Position numbers and translations under genes: made by a program
Part shown: one piece after another, positions 1-4,764 of the stretch
How the letters are laid out: every line of letters starts with the position of its first letter
Numbering within the stretch: the first letter of the stretch is position 1
Assembly (NCBI GenBank): GCA_955652265.1
Contig: CATPBD010000100.1
Location: 1 to 6,971 of the forward strand
From: an uncultured Gemmatimonadaceae bacterium
GTDB taxonomy: Bacteria; Gemmatimonadota; Gemmatimonadetes; Gemmatimonadales; Gemmatimonadaceae
Reading direction: 5' to 3'
DNA: 6,971 nucleotides
The notes under the pieces: model-generated
The model's database searches: none
Told to the model about the DNA's origin: nothing
The model's input: the letters and a program-made list of their open reading frames with translations, nothing else

Positions 1-2
1 CC

Positions 3-473
3 GCGATGTTCACCGAGCTGGGCATGCACGACGCAGCGCGCGACAGTCATCTCATTCTTGCCGCCACTGCCCAAGCCAAGTTCACCCGGTGGTCAGCCAC
101 GCTGAACTTGATGGAGCTTGCAAGCCTCGACGGAATGGAGGACGCCTTTGACGACTATGCGCGTGAGCTAGCGCGGGCACCGCTGGGCGCCTGGGTTAGG
201 TCGCACTATCTGCTCTTCCTCGGCGAGGGACTAAATCGCTTCGGCCGCCAAGACGCGGCAAAAGAAGCGCTCGAAGAAGCGGTCAGCTTCGCCGAATCCA
301 ACCAGATTCACCAGATCGCGTTCAAGGCGCAGACTGCACTCGCTGGTGTTCGCTCAGCCCCCCGAAGCGTTCCCACCTTCACCGCGGCGCCACAGGCATT
401 CGTGCCCGACGACGTCAACGCTGTCGTTCGGGCCATCTCGGAACTCCGAAAAGCGGCTGTTACTGCCGGCTGA
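3..473 (+). CDS. TPR-like helical protein, C-terminal part (5' end outside window)
   Basis: The frame is open to the left edge with no stop, so the ATG at position 6 is probably an internal methionine and only about the last 155 residues are seen. The visible part is almost wholly alpha-helical, with alternating Ala/Leu and charged residues. One stretch, GRQDAAKEALEEAVSFAES at about residues 80-98, has the spacing of a tetratricopeptide helix pair (small residues at packing positions, then a second amphipathic helix). After a Pro/Thr/Ala-rich linker (about residues 115-135) there is one final helix. No catalytic motif is visible. C-terminal TPR arrays of this kind are found in scaffold proteins and in TPR-bearing transcriptional regulators, but the N-terminal part that would decide this is missing. 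It converges on the small lipoprotein gene, with stops 16 bp apart. TPR assignment is by eye. Confidence 0.8.
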   Translation, partial: AMFTELGMHDAARDSHLILAATAQAKFTRWSATLNLMELASLDGMEDAFDDYARELARAPLGAWVRSHYLLFLGEGLNRFGRQDAAKEALEEAVSFAESNQIHQIAFKAQTALAGVRSAPRSVPTFTAAPQAFVPDDVNAVVRAISELRKAAVTAG

Positions 474-488
474 AAGGCTGCGTCAACC

Positions 489-617
489 TTAGTTCGTGCA
501 GGTCGAGGAACCGGTTACGATGGGGCAGACGTTCTTAGGACCCGTCATGTCCGAGCAAGCGGTGAGGACGACGGAGGCAATGATGGCGGTGGCGATTAGA
601 AGTTTGCGGCGGATCAT
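489..617 (-). CDS. Small 42-residue lipoprotein-like peptide
   Basis: This short gene reads from ATG (617-615) to TAA (491-489) on the minus strand. It has a strong ribosome site, AGGAG, 6 nt before the start. The N-terminus is a textbook type II signal: MIRRKLLI, then a hydrophobic core (AIIASVV), then lipobox LTAC with Cys21. Processing would leave a 22-residue lipidated peptide starting CSDMTGP and containing two more cysteines (C31 and C40, eight residues apart) near a GSST motif. Those two could form a small disulfide loop. Residue +2 is Ser, which in the E. coli Lol rule would favour outer-membrane sorting; application here is inference. It is divergent from the AraC-like regulator across an operator-rich 171-bp region, so it is a candidate target of that regulator. 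I know of no named family. The good SD, signal and lipobox together make a chance ORF unlikely. Confidence 0.75.
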   Translation of the reverse strand: MIRRKLLIATAIIASVVLTACSDMTGPKNVCPIVTGSSTCTN

Positions 618-623
618 GGGTAT

Positions 624-628
624 CTCCT
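624..628 (-). promoter_or_regulatory. Ribosome binding site of the small lipoprotein gene
   Basis: The minus strand reads AGGAG here, 6 nt upstream of the ATG at 617. This is an ideal core and spacing, and it is one of the main reasons for accepting such a short gene. Confidence 0.75.
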
Positions 629-674
629 GACAGAGTAGGGGGACCTGACACGCCTCCAACGTAAGCGCCTCAGC

Positions 675-693
675 AAATGCCGAAATGGCATTT
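675..693. repeat. Inverted repeat AAATGCC / GGCATTT
   Basis: Perfect 7-bp arms at 675-681 and 687-693 flank a 5-bp centre (GAAAT). It lies at the lipoprotein-proximal edge of the AT-rich operator block and overlaps the first 21-bp repeat. It could be a separate dimeric-repressor operator or a leader hairpin in the lipoprotein transcript. It lacks the T-run needed for an intrinsic terminator in either direction. Confidence 0.55.
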
Positions 694-708
694 TCTTATC
701 AGAAAATG
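689..708. repeat. Hyphenated palindrome CATTTTCT-TATC-AGAAAATG
   Basis: The arms are perfect 8-mers at 689-696 and 701-708 around a 4-bp centre. The dyad centre is at 698.5, exactly 21 bp from that of the next palindrome. It is a likely protein-binding operator rather than a terminator, because it is AT-rich and embedded in the direct-repeat array. Confidence 0.6.
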
Positions 709-709
709 T

Positions 710-729
710 CTGTTTTCTATCAAAAACAG
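710..729. repeat. Hyphenated palindrome CTGTTTT-CTATCA-AAAACAG
   Basis: The arms are perfect 7-mers at 710-716 and 723-729, with the repeat hexamer CTATCA as the centre (dyad at 719.5). A comparable dyad is not preserved at the third direct repeat (centre 740.5), so the direct repeat and the dyad are partly separable signals. Confidence 0.6.
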
Positions 730-751
730 CACTTTTCCTATCACTGACCCC

Positions 752-774
752 TCGCGCTGACCGGCTTCGCGCGA
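752..774. repeat. Short GC inverted repeat before the regulator gene
   Basis: TCGCGC (752-757) and GCGCGA (769-774) are perfect 6-bp arms around an 11-nt loop. They lie 15-37 bp upstream of the regulator start. This could be a leader hairpin or chance in GC-rich DNA. No clear SD is seen before the ATG at 789, so initiation of the regulator may depend on structure or on a leaderless transcript. Confidence 0.3.
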
Positions 775-788
775 CAGTTTGATAGATC

Positions 789-1661
789 ATGAGCGTGCTC
801 GCGCCTTGCGTGGCGGCGTTCCTACCCTCGCGACTCTTAGCACACGTCAAGCACGTTTTTGCTGACGAGCCCGAGCTGCTCGTCGCCTCATCGTGGGAGG
901 AGCTCGAATCCTTCATCCGTCGTAAACCGGTGACGGCGGTCATCCTCGACCCCTCAGCCGACGGGACACTGAACGTCAGCGCGGTCTCCGGACTCCTGAA
1001 ACGTTATCCGTCGCTTCCCCTCATAGCCTACGTCACACTCCACGCGCCCGCATTCAAGGCAATTGCCCAGCTCGGCCGGCTTGGCCTTGAGGACGTCGTG
1101 CTCCACCGGTTTGACGATGCGCCCGAACGGTTCCGTGAGCGCGTCGAACAGGTTCAGGGCAACTCGTTAACGCACCGCGTGCTTGAGGACCTCAGTGGCT
1201 CGCTCAGGCTGCTTCCCAGACAGCTGTTCGTCACGATCGAAAACTTGTTCCAGCAGCCCCACCGCTACACGAGCGCACTCGACCTCGCGATGGAGGGGAT
1301 CGCCATCGTCAGCGTCTATAGAAACCTCGACGCAGCAAACCTCGGCTCACCCAAGCGATTGCTTGTAGCCGCGAAGGTATTGCGGGGGTTTGGATATTTG
1401 CGAGACCCCGGTTACTCAGTACTCGATGTCTCCATCAAGCTGGGGTACAAGACCGCGCGTATTTTCTCGCAGCACTGGGTAAGCGTTTTCGGCCTCACGC
1501 CGGCGCGAGTTCGGAATCGGCTGACAGACGACGATGCCGTCGAAAGCATCTTGCGGTGGATTCGGGCGGCTGAAGACGATTCGTCCCTGCTGGACGACCA
1601 CAACCCTTCAGGAGTGCGCGTCAGCCACCGTCGGGGCCACAAAAAGCGGGAGCCCAGCTAG
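789..1661 (+). CDS. AraC-type HTH regulator with degenerate receiver-like N-terminus
   Basis: The 290-residue protein is a probable transcription factor. Residues 1-120 alternate beta strands and helices like a receiver domain, with AVILD (Asp54) in the position of the phospho-acceptor strand and a Thr (T83) after the next strand. The usual acidic pair near residue 10 and the conserved Lys are not visible, so it may be a pseudo-receiver sensing something other than phosphorylation. Residues about 160-245 match the AraC/XylS DNA-binding domain: a first helical half, then YSVLDVSIKLGYKTARIFSQ (210-228) and the family ending FGLTPARVR (234-242). A charged tail ends in RRGHKKREPS. ATG 789 is chosen as the first start after the repeats; its SD is weak. 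It diverges from the small lipoprotein gene and faces 21-bp-spaced repeats typical of AraC-type binding, so autoregulation and control of the lipopeptide are inferred. Domain family is confident; the signal is unknown. Confidence 0.9.
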   Translation: MSVLAPCVAAFLPSRLLAHVKHVFADEPELLVASSWEELESFIRRKPVTAVILDPSADGTLNVSAVSGLLKRYPSLPLIAYVTLHAPAFKAIAQLGRLGLEDVVLHRFDDAPERFRERVEQVQGNSLTHRVLEDLSGSLRLLPRQLFVTIENLFQQPHRYTSALDLAMEGIAIVSVYRNLDAANLGSPKRLLVAAKVLRGFGYLRDPGYSVLDVSIKLGYKTARIFSQHWVSVFGLTPARVRNRLTDDDAVESILRWIRAAEDDSSLLDDHNPSGVRVSHRRGHKKREPS

Positions 1662-1897
1662 TCCCACTGCAGGATGCCCTTCATGCCATCCAGTAGGGGC
1701 AGCGGCGAGGGTGACCGCGGCGGTGCGTTCGGGTCGCTACTGTCGTTCGCGACCCGGAGGAGATCGCTCCACAAATCATCACCCAGACGAACGGTCAACG
1801 GCTGTCCGGGAGCAGCGTCGCCCATGGAATCTGCAACGAGAGGGTGTGGCCTCTCAATGTCGTCAAACGGGTCTGGCGGATCTTTACGAGTAGTCAT
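1658..1897 (-). CDS. Hypothetical 79-residue protein coupled to the NlpC/P60 gene
   Basis: The start overlaps the stop of the upstream NlpC/P60 gene in an ATGA tetranucleotide (1894-1897), the classic sign of translational coupling. No independent SD is evident. The protein is acidic and Pro/Asp-rich at both ends. Its one ordered-looking part is about residues 33-51 (PLTVRLGDDLWSDLLRVAN), a strand followed by an amphipathic helix that resembles the first half of a ribbon-helix-helix fold. The second helix expected for that fold is not clear, so this is only a suggestion. There is no signal peptide or membrane segment, so a cytoplasmic location is likely. Its stop overlaps that of the convergent AraC-type regulator by 4 bp. 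I do not recognise the family; the gene call rests mainly on the overlap. Confidence 0.7.
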   Translation of the reverse strand: MTTRKDPPDPFDDIERPHPLVADSMGDAAPGQPLTVRLGDDLWSDLLRVANDSSDPNAPPRSPSPLPLLDGMKGILQWD

Positions 1898-3036
1898 CTG
1901 GAAGGCGGTGGGGCGCTATCAGGTGGGTCGAATCGATCGAAAATGATCGGAGAACCCCCGGCGAACGCATTGACCAATATGCGACCATCACCCGTCACTC
2001 GTCTAGCCGCAACCATATGATTACCGAACCACCGGCCTCGGCGCGTGTCGAGGTCGTCGTAGCGGACCCCGTTCCCGCTCGAAGACGAATGGATGAAGCG
2101 GCGATTTCCCGCGTAAATCGCGACATGGCTTATGCGTCCGCCCTGCTCAAAGAGCATTAAGTCCCCAACCGCAAGAGAACGCGTTGTTGGCTCGACGGGA
2201 ACGCCAACACCCGCCATTTGCCGCGACGTCCGCGGCAGGTCCACGCCCTCGAGCCCGTAGACGTACTGAACGAACCCCGAACAATCGAAGCCCGACTCGG
2301 GAGACCTCCCACCGTAACGGTACGGCACGCCGATATAATGCTCCGCGGCCGGCACCACTCGGCGAGCAGCCCCGCTCGCAGAGGCGGTGTTGGTTGGCCA
2401 GTAGACACGGCCCGCTCCGGTTGGTCGAGGTGCGCTGGAAGGGATGTCCGAACGTCGTCTCGAATAGACCGAAGAGCGTTGGGGACCACCTCCAAAATGA
2501 AACCCGATTCCTACTCGATACTCGATTCCGCGAACGAACTGGGAGTCCGCGAGAGTTGCCGGCGCCGCGAGATGCCGCGACCGAGCTTCCCCGTTGACGG
2601 AGAGCAGCCGCCCCAGCGCCAGCTGCAGACCGCCTCCGTAACTCCACGTGCGAATCGCGTCGGTGAAGCCCGCCGGCTGGGCGCTGCTTTCTAATCCGAT
2701 ACCGCCGAAGGTGTAGGGCATGAAGCCCTCACCGAGGCCGGCATTCACCGGCCCCAACAGAAGGTCTGCGTTGGTAGCCCAGACCAGGCTGGACGAAGCT
2801 TGGGTCAAGCCGCTCTGCGTCGACAGCGACGAGATGCCGAGGCCCCCGCTTCCGCGAATACCGACATAGGGAGTGCCGACGCTAAGCGAGAGACCACCGA
2901 GCGTTCGCGTCACCGGTGAGGAATTGTCGAGCGCCCCATAGAACTCGACGCCACCGGCGACCTGACCGGCCAGACCAACTGGTACCAGCAAATACGATAG
3001 GAGTCCAGAAAGACCTATCAAGCGTCGCAGGTGCAT
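1894..3036 (-). CDS. Exported NlpC/P60 cysteine peptidase with beta-barrel-like N-terminal domain
   Basis: The 380-residue protein probably cleaves peptidoglycan peptides or a related amide in the envelope. Residues 1-23 (MHLRRLIGLSGLL onward, ending GLA) form a Sec signal. Residues about 24-183 are Gly-rich alternating strands ending in GIEYRVGIGFHFGG, like a small outer-membrane beta-barrel. A Ser/Pro/Arg linker follows, then NlpC/P60 at about 225-345: FDCSGF with catalytic Cys252, ISHVAIY with His304, and FIHSS with His316 as the usual third residue. A 35-residue tail follows. The start at 3036 is preferred because GGAG lies 6 nt upstream and the signal peptide begins there. A GTG at 3117 would add 27 residues before the signal, with no SD. 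It lies upstream of and overlaps the 79-residue gene and diverges from the DUF1906 gene. The catalytic domain is certain; the barrel assignment is by pattern. Confidence 0.95.
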   Translation of the reverse strand: MHLRRLIGLSGLLSYLLVPVGLAGQVAGGVEFYGALDNSSPVTRTLGGLSLSVGTPYVGIRGSGGLGISSLSTQSGLTQASSSLVWATNADLLLGPVNAGLGEGFMPYTFGGIGLESSAQPAGFTDAIRTWSYGGGLQLALGRLLSVNGEARSRHLAAPATLADSQFVRGIEYRVGIGFHFGGGPQRSSVYSRRRSDIPSSAPRPTGAGRVYWPTNTASASGAARRVVPAAEHYIGVPYRYGGRSPESGFDCSGFVQYVYGLEGVDLPRTSRQMAGVGVPVEPTTRSLAVGDLMLFEQGGRISHVAIYAGNRRFIHSSSSGNGVRYDDLDTRRGRWFGNHMVAARRVTGDGRILVNAFAGGSPIIFDRFDPPDSAPPPSR

Positions 3037-3042
3037 AAGCGA

Positions 3043-3046
3043 CTCC
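3043..3046 (-). promoter_or_regulatory. Ribosome binding site fixing the NlpC/P60 start
   Basis: The minus strand reads GTGGAG with the GGAG core here, 6 nt before the ATG at 3036. It decides the start in favour of the one directly preceding the signal peptide. Confidence 0.7.
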
Positions 3047-3060
3047 ACTGAAGAGGTTGG

Positions 3061-3070
3061 CCCTATAGGG
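3061..3070. repeat. Perfect palindrome CCCTATAGGG
   Basis: This 10-bp perfect palindrome lies 25-34 bp upstream of the NlpC/P60 start, between that gene and the divergent DUF1906 gene. It could be a small operator; nothing else supports a function. Confidence 0.3.
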
Positions 3071-3096
3071 GCATTACCAGGACCAGGGCATGCCAA

Positions 3097-3123
3097 GGCG
3101 CTAACCGATTGCGCCACAGCGAC
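3097..3123 (-). other. tRNA D-arm-like hairpin (isolated 5' tRNA-like fragment)
   Basis: On the minus strand a 7-nt acceptor-like GTCGCTG is followed by TG, then stem GCGC, the 9-nt loop AATCGGTTA and stem GCGC. This reproduces a tRNA D-arm, including the GG and flanking adenines. The following bases (CTTGGCATGCC) loosely resemble an anticodon region. There is no TTC-containing T-arm and no 3' strand complementary to the acceptor (CAGCGAC), so this is not a functional tRNA. It could be a tRNA relic, an old attachment-site fragment, a leader hairpin of the NlpC/P60 mRNA, or chance. Confidence 0.35.
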
Positions 3124-3232
3124 TTCGTGCCATGAGCCTCAGCCGTAAACATCCTATTGTCACTTTTCTCGGACAAGCTCAGAGGTCAGAGGAACGATCT
3201 GAGTTGGGCGGGTATGACGAAAGACGCCTGTT

Positions 3233-4267
3233 TTGCGTGCGGGTTACCCACGTACACAACCCTACCTCGAACCGGAGAGCACGGTTCCAAAAATCGAATG
3301 GCGATCGATCCTAGCCCTGCTCTCTGCGGGACTCATCGTTTCCAATGGGTCGGTCAAGTCTCTTATTGCCACGCCCTCGATCAGCGAGGCGGTCTCCACC
3401 GCGTCCGCTAACATCGCCGAGAATCTGTCGAGCGGCCCGCATCTTGGCTTCGACACCTTCTCCTATCCGGGCGCCGCCGCCATGCATGCGTGGCTGACAG
3501 CTGACAAGCCATACAAGTGGGTGGGCTACTACTTAACCGCGCCTTGCCACACGGACTCGTCGTGGGAGGGAAAGCGTGACACCCTTTCGAACATGGGATG
3601 GGGTATGGCGGTGATCTACGTCGGTCAGCAGACCTGGGGAAAAACCCCCGGAGCCAAGATGGCCGTAACCCGCTTGGTCACCAAACGCGTCCGCCAGGTA
3701 AGAACGCGAAACGGCAAGCGCGTGGTGAGCTACATCAATAAGCGCACTGCCGTGCGCGTGATGGTATCGCCTCGCGCTTCTCGCAACACAAGCTGCTCGA
3801 CGCAGTTCGTGAGCGCGGCTCGCGGGACTGCGGATGCGAACGATGCTATCGCCAAGACTGCGGCCGAGGGATTTGCCAGAGGCACGGTTATTTTTCTCGA
3901 CATCGAGCGCATGGACGCTGTCCCTCAGGCAATGCGGGACTACTACCGGGCCTGGACGAAGCGGGTGATCGAGGACGGCCGTTTTCGACCCGCCTATTAC
4001 GCGCACATCTTCAACGCGAATCTGGTCTACAACGACGTGAAGCAGGTGCTGGCGAGCGCGGGGATCTCAACCGACCCACCGTTCTGGATCTCTGGCGGCG
4101 GCGGATTCACGGAGGATAAGTACCCCTCCGAGGTAGGACACGCGTTCGCGCAGGTGTGGCAGGGATTGCTGGACGTGGTGGAAACTCACAACGGTGTCAG
4201 GCTGCCGATCGACGTAAACGTCGCACAGCTTCCGTCGCCCTCGGAGAGTTATCCCGCGGGAGAATAG
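3233..4267 (+). CDS. DUF1906 (Rv2525c-like, glycoside-hydrolase-like) protein, probably exported
   Basis: The hallmark start of the domain, LGFDTFSYPG, is at residues 71-80. It is followed by KWVGYYLTAP (95-104) and MAVIYVGQQTWG (125-136). The barrel strand IFLDIERMD (220-228) carries a D-x-E pair like the GH25-type active site. Then come YYAHIF (255-260), FWISGG (284-289) and HAFAQVWQG (303-311), with PIDVNVAQ (325-332) near the end. Residues about 140-185 form a very basic stretch that looks like an insertion. A hydrophobic segment, ILALLSAGLIV (26-36), suggests export. The only conventional start in this frame is the TTG at 3233, because a TGA lies just upstream (3215-3217); its SD is weak and the pre-signal region is long for a signal peptide. 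The real start, or a frame error near 3214-3300, is therefore uncertain. The substrate is unknown. It diverges from the NlpC/P60 gene, consistent with a shared cell-wall role. Confidence 0.85.
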   Translation: MRAGYPRTQPYLEPESTVPKIEWRSILALLSAGLIVSNGSVKSLIATPSISEAVSTASANIAENLSSGPHLGFDTFSYPGAAAMHAWLTADKPYKWVGYYLTAPCHTDSSWEGKRDTLSNMGWGMAVIYVGQQTWGKTPGAKMAVTRLVTKRVRQVRTRNGKRVVSYINKRTAVRVMVSPRASRNTSCSTQFVSAARGTADANDAIAKTAAEGFARGTVIFLDIERMDAVPQAMRDYYRAWTKRVIEDGRFRPAYYAHIFNANLVYNDVKQVLASAGISTDPPFWISGGGGFTEDKYPSEVGHAFAQVWQGLLDVVETHNGVRLPIDVNVAQLPSPSESYPAGE

Positions 4268-4274
4268 CCACGCA

Positions 4275-4691
4275 CTACTTCACGCGCGTGATGAAGTCCT
4301 CGCGATGGGGCGGGCGGAAAATGAGATCGACCGCCAGCCAGGTGGTCTTGGCGAAAGGATAGCAGAGCACCGCACCCGCTATTGAGAGCGCGACTCCGCC
4401 GTACTGAAGAGCATTCCACGGCGGATTGGGCCAGGTCACGACTACCACGACCAGGAACACCCCGGCCAGAAGAGTCTCGACAGCGATGAGGTTAAGGGTA
4501 TAGGCGCCGATGAAATAGTCTGACTCGCCCCGCTCCAGAAGCATGCCGCAGTTCGGGCAGCGCTCCTTCATCTTGAAGAAGCCATGGAAGAGACCACGTC
4601 CGCCGCAGTTGGGACAGCGGAGGAGGAGCGCCCTCCCCAGTAATCTCCACGGAGATTGGTGGGAGATATCGGGGTGTGACTCTGTCGTCAT
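4275..4691 (-). CDS. DUF983 family zinc-ribbon membrane protein
   Basis: The 138-residue protein matches DUF983. Two CPNCG knuckles (C26/C29 and C45/C48) would bind one zinc at the cytoplasmic N-terminus. The family-typical GESDYFIGAYTLN (55-67) leads into the first membrane helix (about 62-86), and a second helix spans about 96-124. The tail is short and charged. Length and order of elements are normal for the family, whose function is not established. The ATG at 4691 gives a complete N-terminus. Its upstream GGACG is a weak SD and lies within the 3' arm of a perfect inverted repeat. The gene follows the aldo/keto reductase on the same strand after 73 bp and is probably co-transcribed. It ends 7 bp from the convergent DUF1906 gene, with no convincing terminator between them. 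Confidence 0.93.
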   Translation of the reverse strand: MTTESHPDISHQSPWRLLGRALLLRCPNCGGRGLFHGFFKMKERCPNCGMLLERGESDYFIGAYTLNLIAVETLLAGVFLVVVVVTWPNPPWNALQYGGVALSIAGAVLCYPFAKTTWLAVDLIFRPPHREDFITRVK

Positions 4692-4692
4692 T

Positions 4693-4725
4693 CGCGTCCG
4701 TCTTCAGGTGTGTTACTCGGACGCG
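4693..4725 (-). promoter_or_regulatory. Inverted repeat abutting the DUF983 start codon
   Basis: The 8-bp arms CGCGTCCG and CGGACGCG match perfectly around a 17-nt loop. In the minus-strand transcript the second arm ends one base before the AUG, so the folded stem would cover the only SD-like bases (GGACG). It could limit DUF983 translation, or end part of the reductase transcripts, though there is no T-run. The structure is seen; its role is inferred. Confidence 0.5.
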
Positions 4726-4764
4726 CATAGACCGGGCCCGCTGTTCGAGCGCGACCCGCTTTGG

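Larger units (their letters stand above)
681..743. promoter_or_regulatory. Three 21-bp direct repeats in the divergent control region
   Basis: Units run 681-701, 702-722 and 723-743, each ending in YTATCA (TTATCA, CTATCA, CTATCA at 696, 717 and 738). Units 1 and 2 agree at 14 of 21 positions and units 2 and 3 at 13 of 21; an A-tract near the start and TTTTC before the terminal hexamer are also shared. A period of exactly 21 bp puts the copies on the same DNA face, two helical turns apart. In E. coli AraC the paired I1/I2 half-sites have this same 21-bp spacing. The block ends 45 bp before the AraC-type regulator's start and begins 63 bp before the small lipoprotein's start, so it can serve both genes. 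An inverted TGATAG copy occurs at 780-785. Confidence 0.65.

Noticed and set aside
614..943. A 109-residue minus-strand frame across the regulator start and control region
   Set aside because: It is low complexity (Ser/Arg-rich), overlaps the AraC-type gene and its operator repeats, and shows no recognisable domain.
1648..1665. GGGA / TCCC hairpin at the convergent regulator and 79-residue gene ends
   Set aside because: The arms are four bases with no T-run, too weak to call a terminator.
2147..2694. Long open frames on both strands inside the NlpC/P60 gene
   Set aside because: They are Arg/Ser/Pro-rich shadow frames typical of GC-rich DNA, without SD or domain content, and overlap a gene with intact catalytic motifs.
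3037..3117. In-frame GTG extension of the NlpC/P60 protein by 27 residues
   Set aside because: It has no SD, places non-signal sequence before a clear signal peptide and runs through the tRNA-like hairpin. ATG 3036 has GGAG 6 nt upstream.
3157..3162. TTGTCA as a -35 box for the DUF1906 gene
   Set aside because: No -10-like hexamer is found 16-18 bp downstream.
3178..3203. Inverted repeat CTCAGA / TCTGAG upstream of the DUF1906 gene
   Set aside because: It has six-base arms around 14 nt with no supporting context; chance is likely.
4277..4297. Hairpin ACTTCA / TGAAGT as a bidirectional terminator between the convergent DUF1906 and DUF983 genes
   Set aside because: The arms are only 6 bp, there is no T-run on either strand, and the hairpin lies inside the end of the DUF983 gene.
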